A stretch of DNA of 64,000 nucleotides from Thamnaconus septentrionalis (taxonomy: Eukaryota > Chordata > Actinopteri > Tetraodontiformes > Monacanthidae), in the NCBI GenBank assembly GCA_009823395.1, contig CM020514.1:14215466-14279465 (forward strand), given 5' to 3'. Position 1 is the first letter of the stretch; each line of letters opens with the position of its first letter. A model generated the notes under the pieces. That model searched no databases. It saw only the letters and a program-made list of their open reading frames with translations, and was not told where the DNA came from. Below are positions 1 through 13,433 of this stretch, piece after piece. Made by a program: the position numbers and the translations under genes.

Positions 1-1051
1 CCGCACAAATCGAAGTGTTAGCTTTTTATTGTCTGTTCTGATTATATAAAGTCACAGCCTGACCGAAAAAAAAGAAACACTCTGCTGTCTGTGCTAAATA
101 TTAACTGAGACAATTTAAACTCATTTCGCGACGCATTACAAACGGTGACGTCCTTTCAGTCGATGAGGAGCCAACGGGGGGGGGAGTACGGATGGATTCT
201 TACGAAAGATTAAATCACAATGTTGTTAAGAATCTTAAATAATTCAGGCTACACACTTGTTCTCACGCAAGATATAAAAATTAAATGTATTTTCTTGATC
301 AAATGAAAAAAGAAATCCAACAACAACAACAAAAAAACGAAAAACAAAACTGTGGTTTCCACAAAGGTGAATGCATCCCACAGACACGCGGCCGTGCAGA
401 CACACACTCTCAGCGCATTAGCATAATGATCTTGCACTTTCGGTATCACAGTTTAAGGGACGCACTCTGTTCCACCTGCCCAGAAAAATCAAAAACAACA
501 CCCACAGGCTCCTTTGTCTTTCTTTAAAGCGGTGTAATTACAGAGTGCTCCATTAGCGGAATGTTTTCAGATGGCCCGGGGGCTGCAGCTCGGATTCCAC
601 TCGTCAGCCACCAACAAACACAGACACAGTGTTTCTGCAAAGGCGCTTTTGTCGATTCACGAATCACGCGCAACCGTCAGGGGGTGAGTTTTAGGGCAGC
701 ATTTAAAAAAATAAAATAAAATAAAATAAAAAAGAATCACCACAGCTGTACTACTGCACTGAAGGTGGCGCCTCAATACATCTGAAGTGCCGCTGCTACG
801 CTAGCCGCTCTTTCACACCAAGCGTAAGTGATTGGCATGTATGAAGCAGAGATGCTGACCTTTTTAGGGTACCATTAATCTGGTAGCCTTGGCTGTTTTT
901 AAGCAAACAAGACTTGGGCCTCCACTCTGTCCATCCAATTTCCCCCGTGCGCAAATTGGACCGCCGCTCGGCACAATTCTCTATTCATTACTCTGCTGCT
1001 GAAAGGAAACACAGAGGTGGCAGAGCGGGCTTTTTTTTTTTTTAACCCCCA

Positions 1052-1077
<26 letters not shown>
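1052..1077. repeat. (GT)13 microsatellite
   Basis: Uninterrupted GT dinucleotides. Confidence 0.95.
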
Positions 1078-1084
<7 letters not shown>

Positions 1085-1166
1085 TCTGTGTGTATGTAGT
1101 ACACAGTGAACGAAGAGAGGGAAAAATGCCTTCCAGGAGGATTCCCAAGCATAAAGAGCTGGACGT

Positions 1167-1262
1167 TCCTCCCCCCAACCCTCCTCTTCCTCCTCCTCCC
1201 CTCCCTCCTCCTCCTCCTCCTCCTCCTCCTCCTCCTCACCCTTCTACTTCTCCTTCTTTTTC
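1167..1262. repeat. polypyrimidine tract with (CCT)n core
   Basis: Nearly pure C/T run; the CCT core is at about 1205-1237. It accounts for the proline- and leucine-rich frames here. Confidence 0.9.
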
Positions 1263-1719
1263 GGTTTGGGGGAGGGGACAGTGGGAGGGTTGTGGGGGGA
1301 AACTGAAAGCTGTCTTAATTGAAACGTGGCCTAATCAGACTCATTACCATTTTTACCAATTTGTGGCACCAAAGATGCTTATTAGGTAACTGTGTTTAAT
1401 AAGCTGTTCTTTGGAGAAACTAACTGTAATGAGCTCTTTAAAGTCAGTCTTGAGCATGATTATGCGTTGGAAGTGTTTTCATTCTTTCTTTTTTTTTTTT
1501 TTTGCCGGGTTCCTGGTACGTTCTGTCGCGCACAATGTCATAATTAAAGCCGCACAAACTGCACTTGGCGCGACGCACAATGGCCCCGGCTGAGGCCGCA
1601 GACGCCTCTGAAAAGTATTTTATAATTACTGATCATTACAACCCCGGGATTTTCCATCGGCGGACGTAAACATAATTATTGGACCTTTTTCTTTTTTTAT
1701 TCCAACACACAAAGTCGTG

Positions 1720-1780
1720 CACACACACACACACATAGGCACATGCACACGCGCACCCCCCACCCCCCACACACACACAC
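1720..1780. repeat. interrupted (CA)n
   Basis: Two CA blocks separated by a C-rich spacer. Confidence 0.9.
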
Positions 1781-1789
1781 TCCACTTGA

Positions 1790-2060
1790 CAGGCGTGCAA
1801 ATATTGCAGACAGACCGTAATTAGGTTCATAAATAAAAACACGTTCGTATTCAAATTCGGCGGTGATACTCCCGAGCAGGGGGGGGCGGGGCCAAACGCT
1901 GGGAGACGGCAGTGTGAGGCGGTAATCGGCGCGGCCACGCGCTCCCATTCATCTCGCATATCAAGTTAAGACTATTTAAACTCAATTTGGAGCTCCGTGT
2001 GGCAGTAATTCCAATCTTTAGACGGCGGGGTGCCATTTAACCCCTCATTTAGAAAAGATA
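1790..2060. promoter_or_regulatory. candidate conserved non-coding element
   Basis: A single-copy-looking stretch with several homeodomain cores (GTAATTAGG, AGTAATTCC), between a CA repeat and a C-rich run. Conservation cannot be tested here. Confidence 0.2.
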
Positions 2061-5000
2061 TGTCTGACTCAGTCAATGCCTCTTCCAGGGACCTCACCCC
2101 CTCCTCGACCCCCCCGCCCTGCCCCCCCCCCACATATATTTCTGTGTGACCAGCCGTGGCAGCAAATTCTCCACACTATTAAAGTCCACTGATCCTAGAG
2201 GTTTCTATACTAATCCCAACACTAAAGGTGGAAAATGACTTGCGCCACGCACTCGCACTAAGTTTATTGTCGCCGGGTCTGCCTGTCAGACCCCGCGGCT
2301 CGCCGTGATTGGACGGCTCCCTCTCCTCCTTTCTCTTCTTCTTCGTCTTAGAATAATACTCTTGAGCCGGCCGGCGAGTCCCCACAGTGATGGATCAGCT
2401 ATCACCTCAATTAGGTTGACACAGATTAGTTATATATAGCACATTTCCTCAACGTCGAAAAAGCTGTGAATGAGTGAATTCATTCCGCTGACGTTTTCCC
2501 TTAATATCCTGCCGTACTTGTCGCGGGTGGGCGGGATGGATTATGGGATGGATGTGTTTGTGAATTAGCGCGATGAAATTTGAATTCAATGAAAAGTGTT
2601 TGCCAGAGGAGCAAAAGCAAAAACAGCCGTTTTGAATGGTTATGATCTTCAACAATGAGCTCTGCACGTCATCAATATCAGCTAGATCTATATTACAGTA
2701 AATAACAAAAAAAAAAATACTAAGTGGGTTTTATAAGTTTAATTAATTGTATTGATATTATTCCACATTTTTTGCAGTTCAAAGATAAAAAAACAACAAC
2801 GGAGAGGTCAGAGGAGGTTTTTTTTTTTTTATTGTTGAGAGCAGAATTATCTGGTATTAAACATTACGTAATGTGGATGCAACAAAATTCCCCAATACTA
2901 GGATTTGAAATGAATGACTAAATACTTGGAACTGATGTTTTATTTTATTTCCCTTGACTTTTTAATAATTTAATCAGTTGTGTGTGTGAGTGTCTGTCTG
3001 TGCATACACATCTATATATATATCTATATGCATATATAGATATATATATATATTTTTTTTTTCAAGTAAAGTATGAAACCTTAGTAAAATGCAAATGTTT
3101 TATGCATTCAGAGTTTTACACTATTTCAGGACCGGTGGACATGAAATCCTTTGTGTTCATCTGGCTCTCGTTTATTTAATTATTTTTCTAAGATGTGTAT
3201 CTAACCTTCCTCTCACTCTTCTGCACTTGCGCACGTACACAAACCACCCACCCACCCACACAAACATACAAACAAACACACTCACACACATGCATTACTA
3301 GAGTTATCACAAAATTATTTTTAGAACCTCATCTGGCCATTTTTGTTTTGTGCATTAATGTTTTATGTCCATTTTAGTGACAGCTGTTTGCTGTGCTCGG
3401 TTAACTTGTGGCCATTCAATATGGCATTAATATTTTGTTTTCCTCGTCTCATAACAACACGCACGCACTCAAATAAAAATGTGTGCAGGGATGTTTTTTT
3501 GCTTTTGTTTTAAGCCCATTTGAAAAGTGACAAAAAAATTAAACACCCGCCGAATTTTGTCTCTGCTTGACAATTTTGACTGAGTTCAAATCCAAGTGAT
3601 GATGGAAAGCTGACGTGGAAAAGAGACAAAGTCAGTAAAATAAGCACACGACAGCGCAGATGCAGGGGGAAAGTCACCTGCTCATTGAGAGGCTTAAAAA
3701 GTGTCACAACTCGTCCTTGTAATAATTAGGAAGGCGGTATTACAGCAGCACACTAAATTAATTAATTTTTAAAAACCTTTCAGTAATACGTTTAATTACA
3801 AATGTCACAGGTTGCGGTGAAATTTGCCTTTTTTAAATTTTGCATTATTACACACGTGGACGTGTCAAAAAAAAAGAAAAAAAGCTTTTCTCATTTGCAT
3901 GTCTGAACGGAACCGTCCTCTGCATCTTGAGGCTACAGCTGTGAAAACGGCCCCCTTGCCACTCTGCTGCACGATAGCAGCAGAAAACCGGCAGAAAACT
4001 GCAAATCCACGCTAGGTGACAATTTAAACAACCTGCCTCACTTAAAGTTACTCCGACGAAAAGCAGCAGTCCCCTAATAAAGTAACAGCATAAAAACACG
4101 TCGCAATTGGAATAATTCACCTTAATGTTCAAAAAAGTCAATCTTCCAACTCACAAATTATTTGAAAAATTAGTAGTTTTGCTTCGGTTTTACTGGGCCA
4201 TGTAGAAGAGTGCAAACACACACACACACACATGGAAACACTGCTTCTTTGCTGATGTGATGCTATTTCATGGAGTCTGTATAAAAAACATTCAGTGTTT
4301 GATGACAGCAGATGCAGACATGCTTGTTCGGCCTCTGGATGAAATACGTTCATGAATTTCTTTTGTTTGAATATAAAAAAAAATGGAAAATGCTCGATGA
4401 CTGTATAATCACAAACCAGAGCCCAAGTCTTCCCCTTATCGTGAATAAGCGGCGGACGTTACCTTTGAATTTACACAGATACGGGAAAACTTCAATTTGA
4501 TCGCATAATGCATTTCCGTTACATAGGCTGGATTTTCTCCTATCCCATTGGGATTTGGAGCTGAGCTGATGATAAAGTCTATTTGCTTGAGGGGGAAGTG
4601 TATTTTTTATTCTCTCCTCCCTCCTGCTGTAATATGGCGAAAGTGGTGAGGTTAAGAGATTCTCTGAGCTGTCATTTCTCTGTCTCACTGATACTAATTA
4701 AACCACGACTCTCCAGGCCAAGAGGCCCCTCGAGGCTGCATCTTCCATTACTAGCCTAAGTACGGCAAAAATCCGCGCGCATGCAAAACTAACAGCTCTC
4801 CACGCACAAGTAGAACTTGTACACTGAATAAAATAAGACAATTACGGGGGCAGAGGCAAGCTCGGCGCTGTTCTGCAGCGCGTGAGACTGATGAATACTC
4901 AAATGGCTTGTTAGGTAAAAGAACACGGTTGTTCAGTTGGACCACTTGGCCAAACTTGTTCCACATGTGCGGCGGAGACGGTGAGTCCGCCCCCCCACAA

Positions 5001-5420
5001 CCCCCGCGTGCCCAGCTCAACTCTTGCGCCTCTCAAGGGATCACTTACGCACTTCAAATGGAGGAGAGGCAGATTGTGACCTCGCTACACGGAGGCTCAT
5101 TGACCAGGAGCTTCTCCCCAACATCTTCAATTTGCCAAAGTCCCATTAGTCCCGGAGAAGACTGCAACAAAGAACAATTTGGGAGGATTGTCTAAATTAT
5201 CCTCACGTTCTTGAATTTGCTTGAAGAGGTGGAGTTTTTGGATGGCGCGACTGTCTGGTCGTCTCATGCTAGCATGTGTAGCCCCGCTTAGAAATTCAGA
5301 GATTGACTTTGTTCAGCGGTTGGATTCTTAAAATTGTTTCTGCTCCACATTCGCAGCCATTACATCAGTACAGCTGTTGTAACCTGGATAAGACGTCACG
5401 AAAGTCCTATGGCAGAAAAA

Positions 5421-5455
5421 CAGCAAGCTACAGCTAGCTAGTTTCTAGCTTGCTG
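5421..5455. other. short perfect hairpin
   Basis: CAGCAAGCTA (5421-5430) and TAGCTTGCTG (5446-5455) pair perfectly around a 15-nt loop that itself contains AGCTAGCT. Confidence 0.5.
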
Positions 5456-6530
5456 CATCATCTACTTTCAGCCCATTTCTTTATGTATGATGCAGAGGAT
5501 GTTGCCGCTAACAGACTGGATGATGACATACAGCCAGATGACAGAGGGGCAAAAAAATAAATCATTTGTTAACCGCGGCTGGATTGAAATGAATGCAGCT
5601 GTTCACATGACCCTCCGGAGCTGGATTTCAAACACAAAGAAAGTGTGTCCGCGGTCGCATTTATGGTTCCTATGTGTTAAACCGATTAAAAGTTTAAATG
5701 GAGGCGACGAGGAAGAAAAGGATGTTTGCTTGTAGCTGCTGCCAGCTTTTTGTCGAAGGCCTCTGAAGCATTCTGCGGTATCGACTGCGAGTCTCAAAGA
5801 AGGTCACTTCTCCAACACAGGCCAGACAAAAGGTGAAATGAGACAGCTGAAGCAATCTTAGGTCAATATGAAATAGAAATCTCTCCGCTGTACTGTAATA
5901 AAGTTACTGAAGTGAAGTAGTGGAGCCATAAAGCGGGAACTTTTACAAGAAAAGAGCCGTCTAGAAGATTGGTTCGCCCACTGGCTTCCGTGGCAGCGCC
6001 ACCAGTGCTCTATTATGCTTTTGCAAAGGAAAATGTTTATTCATTTGTGCATGTCTGCTTTTGATTCTTTCAATTTCATTTTTTCAAACGAACAAAATAT
6101 GGATTGTATTATGGAATTTCTTGTTAACTTGAAGAATGGATCGAGGGTTGTTTTTTTGTGTTTTTTTTAAAAAGCTATGACAAAAATAGATGCTACGAGA
6201 AAAGTGTGTAGTTTGGAAATCCACCACAAAAAATTAAAATTGTAATTTAGGATGTCGCACACGAGGATTTGCACCATGTGTGCATGTTTAGTTGAAGTTC
6301 TCTGGGAGGTTGGTCAATATTCTAACAGAGCAAAAGGCATGAAACGCATCCCTCACTGGGCACAAACGTTGTGGGGAAAAATGTTGCGTTCCAGCGAGAG
6401 AGCCGTGCTGCGAGCGCCGACAGGAGATTATAGGCGGACAGCGAACAGCTGGATGACTGATCAGCGGAGACACTAGCCGGTAAACCTGCTGCCTGCTGTT
6501 CAGATAGAACCGTGTTGTCAGAACAGTGTG

Positions 6531-6572
6531 AGCAGCAGCAGCAGCAGCCACGCAGCAGCAGCAGCAGCAGCA
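6531..6572. repeat. interrupted (CAG)n trinucleotide repeat
   Basis: Two runs of AGC/CAG units separated by CACG. Confidence 0.9.
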
Positions 6573-7392
6573 CATAACATCACACAAAAACTGTCTGTCA
6601 GAGGGGGAAACTGACCAAAAAAAAAAAATCTAACAAAACATACCAGGTTTTATTAGGGATTTCCAGCTTTGGGAATCTAATACAATTCACATACTCCCCC
6701 ACTTTCTCATACGTCCTTTAAAGGCAGCAGAGGCTCAACGGGCCCGAACGCTATCATCCCACATTAGAGGTAAACACGGAGCGGCACCGCGGTACCTGTG
6801 AGCTCCGCCGACTCTTCCCTCTTCCCTCCTCCAATCGCAACCTGCCACGCTCTCCTTTAGCGAATCACTTGTAGGCTGTCAGCCGCCGAGAGCGCTGCCT
6901 CTCCACACTGTCACTCAGTTGTCACGCCGGCCCAAGATCCTCCCCCTTTCCCGCCACCTCCATCGCAAGTTCCCTCAGCCTGCGAATAGCGGAGACCCTC
7001 GACCTCCATTCTTCTTCGCCAACCACTGGCCCCCCCTCCCAACCCGCCACACACCCTGCAGGGCTCCCGAAAAAAAAAAAACCAAAAACACTTCCTGCCG
7101 CGATCTACTTCCTGTCTCTTTTGCCAACCTTAATCAATTCATCCTCACTTTAAATTCAAACATTCTCTTTCATTCCTCCCTCCCCCACCCCACCAACCAT
7201 CTCTCCTGACTGCACCATTAGCAGATTAAATATTCCCCCCCCAAAAATATTAATTATTTACAAAAAATACATCTCTGGGTGAAACTGTTGAATGCGTCTG
7301 CGTGCTGCTAGCTGCTGCGGGGGCAGCGCGGTAATTGCTTCAGCCGCGTGTAAATGGAGGAGTTAAGACATCTGTGGTGCCGAGCGGCGGCG

Positions 7393-7419
7393 GGGGAGGG
7401 GAGGGGAGGGGAGGGGAGG
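7393..7419 (+). repeat. (GGGGA)n, G-quadruplex candidate
   Basis: Five consecutive G4-5 runs separated by single A on the plus strand. Confidence 0.85.
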
Positions 7420-7512
7420 TGGGAGAGTGGCAGCCTTCACAGAGCGTGGCGCTTTGATAGAGACGAGACAAGAAAGAGCGGGAAGCGGCCGACTGAGTCT
7501 CTGAGCCGTCGC

Positions 7513-7539
7513 TCATCATCATCATCATCATCATCATCA
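7513..7539. repeat. (CAT)9
   Basis: Uninterrupted trinucleotide repeat; it makes the poly-Ser and poly-Met frames here. Confidence 0.95.
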
Positions 7540-7892
7540 CCAAGGAACAAGTAAAAAGGAAAAACTGAAATTTCTTCTTAAGAAATAAAATGACAATTGA
7601 AAATTATAAAAAAATATTTTTAAAAATGTAGAATTCCTTTTTTCCTTTTCTAAACTTCCAGTTCCCCTTCTCAGGGAGGACAAATGAAACAACAACACAC
7701 ACCTTCCCTTCGTTCCCGCCTCGACAGTGTGTACAGTTGTGCGTCCGCATGCGCAGACGTTCCGCCAATTAAAAGCTAATTAATTAGACACAATTCTATT
7801 ACGCTACAAATCCCAGCCATCAATACGCACAACCTGTGGGGTCAGCTGCCGCTTCGGCGCGAATTGGCTCTCTTGCGCCCGCGTGGAGCAGT

Positions 7893-7949
7893 GAGAGAGA
7901 GAGAGGGAGAGAGAGAGAGAGGCGAGAGGAAGAGAGAGAGGGAGAGAGC
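7893..7949. repeat. (GA)n purine tract
   Basis: GA repeat with a few G insertions and one C. Confidence 0.9.
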
Positions 7950-9020
7950 TGCAGGAAACAGTGTTTGGCTGCTCGGCTGCTCAAGCTCATCAGTTGCTGA
8001 TAACACACAGCTGACCAAAAGCTTCACGTTCAGTAGGGTGTAAATATTGAACATTGTGTTTATCTCTGGTTTTAAGTGATATTCCCAAGATTTTAGAGTT
8101 GTGTTTCTAAAAGTCCTAATTAATAAATCCAAATTTTTAAATTAATATTTACAGCCAGCAATCAATCCCAGAAAAAGCCCTGAATTTACTTTAAGCTCTA
8201 ATCATTTAGGCTTTACTGGGCTTTTTGTGGTAGTTTTATAGTCATTTATCAAACTATATTTTAAAAATGTCTGTTTGGCAAATGTATGTGTGTGGACGCA
8301 AAGGTAAATATTACAAATAGTCAACATTAACGTATGATTCACTCTTTATTACACAATAGTTAATTATGCACTGATATTTTAGGTGACCTGTTGAGGTTGT
8401 GTGTGATTTTTGTGACAAACATGAATAAACCTTGGTTAGTTTATAGCATTTAATTATCAGGCTAGAAAAGTTTATTTTTTTTCAATAATGACTAATTCTT
8501 CAGTGCAATGTCTGTTGTTCTTGTGCCACCTCATACTGGCAGACCTGCAACACCAAATTAAAAATGATATATATATATATATAAAAAGAAAAGCTTATTG
8601 CTGAAAAATATGCAACGAGGAAGTCTCCGACGCTGCATGTTTTTTTTGTTGTGTCTCTCCTCTCGCCCAGGTTGCGTTTGATAAACCCGCCTGCGGCCGC
8701 GAGATCTCCTGATGAATCGCGCAAAAAAAATAAATAAAAAATTGCAGCCGCGAGTGAGGAGTCTTAAGTAAGCGGGCCCACTTTGTGCGATGGGCAAAAA
8801 CAGCCGGCGCTCAGCTCATTTGGGTATGCATGAAATAACAGAGAGCCCTACTGGGAGCGTTCTGGGTTTCAAACGTTTGGGGTCAACTGCGCGAGCATAT
8901 TCCACATGTTGCAGCCCCGCGGCCGCCGAGGTCTGGAATCTACCTCCCTCCTGGCCGGGTGACGTTGCATGTTCTATTTCCAGACCCAGGGTTGAAGTGA
9001 GGCTGCGGGGAGTGTAACAC

Positions 9021-9048
9021 TGACCCACATGACCTGTGGCCTATAAAA
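9021..9048 (+). promoter_or_regulatory. DR3-type nuclear receptor site next to a TATA box
   Basis: TGACCC-ACA-TGACCT is a direct repeat with a 3-bp spacer (AGGTCA type, as used by VDR/RXR and PXR/RXR). Six bases further is CTATAAAAG, a strong TATA word. No exon is recognised downstream, and a CA repeat starts at 9073. Confidence 0.25.
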
Positions 9049-9072
9049 GCTGCCTGGAGCTCTCGTGGCGCG

Positions 9073-9104
9073 CACACACACACACACACACACACGCACA
9101 CACA
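9073..9104. repeat. (CA)n
   Basis: CA repeat with one CG interruption. Confidence 0.9.
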
Positions 9105-9549
9105 AAGACAAAACTCCTCACTCCTTTTGCCGCAACCTTTCGGAAAAAGGGAAAAAAAAAACACTCACGGATGAAATGAAAAACCAAAAAAACTTTGCCG
9201 TGTGTCTTTTCATGCCAAATGATTTGCATCCTTTCATTCGCGTCTTTGACTCAATGTATTCCGTTGCCGAGACCGACGCTCACCCTCTGAAGTCTCAAGT
9301 GGAAAAAAAACCAGCCGAGGAGGCAAAAAAAAAAAAACTGCTTTAGTTCCAGGGCCCGGTGTCTACAGGCCACATGTCTCCAGTCATCTGTCACTGGTTT
9401 ACATACATTCTATGACACTTCCTCTCTGTGGGAACCCGTTGTCACCACTTGGCCGCCAGCAGAGGCTGACTGGGTGTGAGATGGGTCTCCCCCAGGTACC
9501 TCTAGGGAGCCGCATTAGGCCCTAGCTGACAAACTGACAGGAACATGCA

Positions 9550-9572
9550 AACACACACACACACACACACAC
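9550..9572. repeat. (CA)n
   Basis: Uninterrupted CA repeat. Confidence 0.9.
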
Positions 9573-9690
9573 GCACATATACAGTCCTTCTGTTGCCCAA
9601 GAACTCACTCCTCCACCAGCACGCCGGCTCACATGCTCCCAAGGCATGGCCCACTTTGCATAAAGCAGTGACTTTAACTCTCCGTCAGAA

Positions 9691-9737
9691 TCTTTTCTTT
9701 TCTTTTTTTTTTTTTTTTTTTTTTTTTTCCTTTTCCC
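9691..9737. repeat. T-rich homopyrimidine run
   Basis: T-tract of about 26 with flanking TTTTC units. Confidence 0.9.
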
Positions 9738-11488
9738 AGACACAAAAATTATTTTTCACCCCTCTAGCCTCGACATGCTACATGGAAGTTTCGAAATGAA
9801 TAATGGAAACAACAGAGCTGAGGACTCATGGGATCCATTTAAAGATGTTGGGAGAGGCGATGCAGTCGGGGCTCGGACCGCGGAAACATTGCGCTGCCAG
9901 TAAATGAAAATGTGCTATTGTTGGCTGCCGTATAGAAGTCATACTGGAATCCGTCTGCGGGGCGTGTTGTTGTAAACAAATTCATGGTATTAGCGCTAAG
10001 TAAATAAATAATAAATAATGGTAGCTTTTGAAAACTGGTGTAACGTGAAGATTTAGGTTATTCTCAAAAATTCCCAGAAAAAAGGACTTTTGGTTAAATT
10101 TTTGAAATTTAAATAAAATTTCAGGTTCAGGGCACTCAGAGTGGGCAGAAATGGTGTCTTCAAATTAAAGTCGTTTGACAAAAATCCATGTGTACCTGCT
10201 CATATCTTCTTTACTGATGGCTACAAGATCTGATTTATTTATTTTATTTGTTTGTATTATGTATCCAAGTTATCTAGTTCGCCGGGAGGCCAAAAGGTAA
10301 TACTGCATGCTCTCTCCTGGCCACCCTGCAGATTTATAGTAAAGTATTGCCAATCATAATAAAGTATCGAAAAAATGGACTTGCTTTCTCAGCTCCACGC
10401 GCCTTAAAAAATAACAAAGTTACCTTGTATTATAGTGTCACTGTGTAGCTATAATTTCAAACACCCAATTTTATTTATTTTTATTTTAAAGTTCACACTA
10501 AATTATAATGAAAAAGTGTTTTACAATCAGCGGTATTGCACATCACTATTAGGTTTTAGCGATTTTTTAAAATGTGTTTATTCCAGTAGATCGCAGGCCA
10601 TTATTCACATGTGTAACCTCCCCCCCCACCACCACCTCCAGTGACTGGAACCTGGAGTGTTTTTATGCCGTTCCATTGTTGTTCACCGAGTCGGCCTCAT
10701 TTTCCGAGAGCTTTCCACTTTCATTGCCACTGGAGGCTCAAAGGACACCTGTATCCCTCCTGCAGCCTGTTTTCTTCCATGCAATAACTTACACAAACTC
10801 CACATCTAGGAAAGAGCATCTATCGATCAAGGAGGTATCATTAAAAACTCAAGACATTTCAGTGGACGCTACTTGACCTCATAGTGGAATCTCACACTTT
10901 AACGATACTGCTTATGTGCAGGGATCAGGGAGGATCCGACTTCCCGGGCAGACAAACTGGACTTGCTGCTATTCGGTGGAGTGTGTTTAGGTTTTCTCAG
11001 CAAAATATAGTTTGGTAATTCCGCCTCACCTCCCCAGATAGCTGAAAGTGGAAGTGAGCGAGCGCGGGGCAGTCCACTGCAGGAGCTATTTTAGTCCATG
11101 CAAAGTCAACATGACTCCCTAAGGTGGTTTCCTGATAATGAACACAAAAGGAGTGTCAGCCCTCATAAAGCTCGGCAATGATGCTGAACTCCTGAGCGCT
11201 ACAGTCTGGTCTTTTTTCCCCCACTCATTTAAAATGAATCCAACTCTGCCTCAACACTGCCAGGTTCTGTCAAATAGGCCACACACCAGACAATGAGGCT
11301 CGGATTGACATTTAACATACGCCAAACAACAGAGACAGTGCGGAAGAAACGAAAAAAATGATTTAAGGCACTGAAAATCTTTTCTGCTACCTTCCATCAG
11401 GAGGCAAGGAATTTCTTTGTTGCCTTAATAGGGTTATAACCATATTATCAATCACAAAATTTAAACGTTTTGCTCTTTCATTAAGATA

Positions 11489-11935
11489 TGCTCACCAGCC
11501 ACTTTAATAGGTATGTTGTTTAGCTGTTTGTTAACACAAAAAGCTAAGCAGCCAATCAAATGACAGCTTGCTGGAGTTCAAAGTGAGCATCAGACTGGGG
11601 GAGAAAGGCGACTGAAGTGACTCTGAGTGTCTCACTCACAACCTGCAGCCGATCTACTGGGATTTTCACAGCATCACAAACGTCACACAGGGTTCAAACA
11701 GAGATTGAGCCCAAAACGAAAAAATGTGCAGTGAGTGGCAGCTGTGTGGAGGAAAATGGCTCTTTGATGTCGGGGGTCAGAGGTCAGAGTGACCGGACTG
11801 GTTGAAGACAGACACGGCAGAAAGGCAACGGTAAATCAAATAACCACGCGGTTTCAACCAAAGTCTGCAGAGTTGAACTCAAACAGCTTCCTGGCACTAG
11901 CAAGGTGTAGCTAACAAAGTGGCCGGTGAGTGTCC
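11489..11935 (+). mobile_element. internally deleted Tc1-like element, copy 1
   Basis: The left end reads CTCACCAGCCACTTTAATAG and the right end reads CTAACAAAGTGGCCGGTGAG, which are inverted copies of each other. TA flanks both sides (11487-11488 and 11936-11937). Inside is decayed sequence from the front half of a Tc1 transposase (GATCTACTGGGATTTTCACA, then GTCAGAGGTCAGAGTGACCG). That half is followed almost directly by the right end, so the catalytic half is missing. This family is common in teleosts. Confidence 0.8.
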
Positions 11936-13433
11936 TATTTTAATTGTGTGGGGGAAAGAAATCCGATACTTCATAATTTATTGTCGTAACGATGAAGCTC
12001 AATGTGACGTCCTTGCATCCCCTTGCTCTTATGTCTAATTGCTCAACGTGCAGCAGCTGCTGAGACTCATGCGTTCACCTCCAGCGGCACCGAGGACAAC
12101 AACGGCGGTGGACTCGCGGTCTTGCGCAGTCTGCTCGCCTAACAAGCAAACTGCTGACATCCAGGCGCCTTCCGCCGCATCACCGCTGCGGCTGCGTCGC
12201 AGCGCCGCCAGCAGACGGCCAGCAGCCTGACACTTCAAACCTCAATGGCGGCGGCGTTACTGTACGGCAGCCCCGCCCCACCCCACTCCTCTCTCCTCCC
12301 CCTCCCCCGCTTGCTCACCGCTGCCAGGGAGACCTTCACCCAGCGCCTCCCTCCCCGTCTCTCACTCCCACTGCCAGCACCTGGCACTGAAGCGGACTCC
12401 CCGGCCACCCAGCTCCACCGAGGAGAATAAAAACTTAGCGAGAAAGCCAACGACCCGAGCCGAGATCCTGCTAATTGTCTCAGATATCAGTTTGCGACAA
12501 TTAGCTTCTAGTTCAGTGTATCGGGCGTGGAAAAGAAGTCTGAAAAATTCACCTTGAATCACCTTGGTCTAAGCCTTTTGATGGATGAATGGTAAAAAAA
12601 AAAAAAAAAAAGTGAGAAGGCTGCTAGTAAGAAAAATCTGGCTATGATGAGAGTTGAGATCATTTAATTCCATTTATTCAAATTTTATTCTTGAATTTCT
12701 TGAATTGAATTTAGGAGGAGCCACAGTCTTGCAGACCTTAAGCGGCGGGATCACAGTCTGCAAGTGTTATCTTAATTGAGGGGTTATGCTGATGAAGACA
12801 GGTCAGCATCAAGAGGACGTGGTGTTAAAATAAAACAGAGGATTTTTTTTCTCCCAATTTACATGTAATAAAGCCGATTTGTGCGTTTGTGTGTGTGTGT
12901 GTCCGAGTGAAAGGCAATGATGACTTCTTCCTATTGCGAAAGGTTTTCAGTCTCGATATGGCGGCTGCCATCAGCAGCTCAGTGAGAAAGAACGTTGTTA
13001 AAAAAGAAAAAAGAAAAAAACACACCTTGGAACAAGGACAGGGGAGAAAAAAAACACCTCTCCTCACCAAGGTTATTCAATGATAAGCAACAGTGCTCAG
13101 GCACACAATGACGCCTCAAAGTGCCGGCTACTTTCAAAAGCCGTGTAATTGTAGATTTTGTTAATCAGTGTCCTTCAGTGCTGCTGGATGTGTCCAGTGG
13201 CACTCGAAGAAGCGGCAGCACAAGACATCATTTACAGATGGAAGCGGACTGAGCCACTGGAGCTGCAGGTTGGATGATTTATTTTTTTTTTAATTTTCTT
13301 TTTTTATCAGACGGAGAAGCCAAAATTAGGACGTGCAGAAAATGACCGAAATGATGCTGTGCACCGCCATGTCAAAAAGTCAAGACAAAAAAAAATATAA
13401 CAGACAGAAAATTATCTTTTCAGGAAGCGCGAG

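Larger units (their letters stand above)
1..6530. other. non-coding region, left edge
   Basis: No exon recognised. It holds microsatellites, a TG/TA-rich patch at about 2976-3063, a CA run at 4215-4232, and TAAT-rich unique stretches at 1300-1680 and 2160-2450. If the fign-like first exon call is right, this would be intron. Confidence 0.5.
6573..11488. other. non-coding region
   Basis: No exon recognised. An NRF1-type word CGCATGCGCA lies at 7746-7755 beside AT-rich TAATTAATTAG (about 7778). AT-rich from 8000 to 8600. The segment 8890-9060 looks unique and promoter-like, and 9760-11490 shows no structure I can name. Confidence 0.45.

Noticed and set aside
1629..1650. Minus-strand ATGATCAGTAATTA as a possible fign start codon region
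   Set aside because: Only the first three residues fit what I recall of the FIGN N-terminus; the rest does not.
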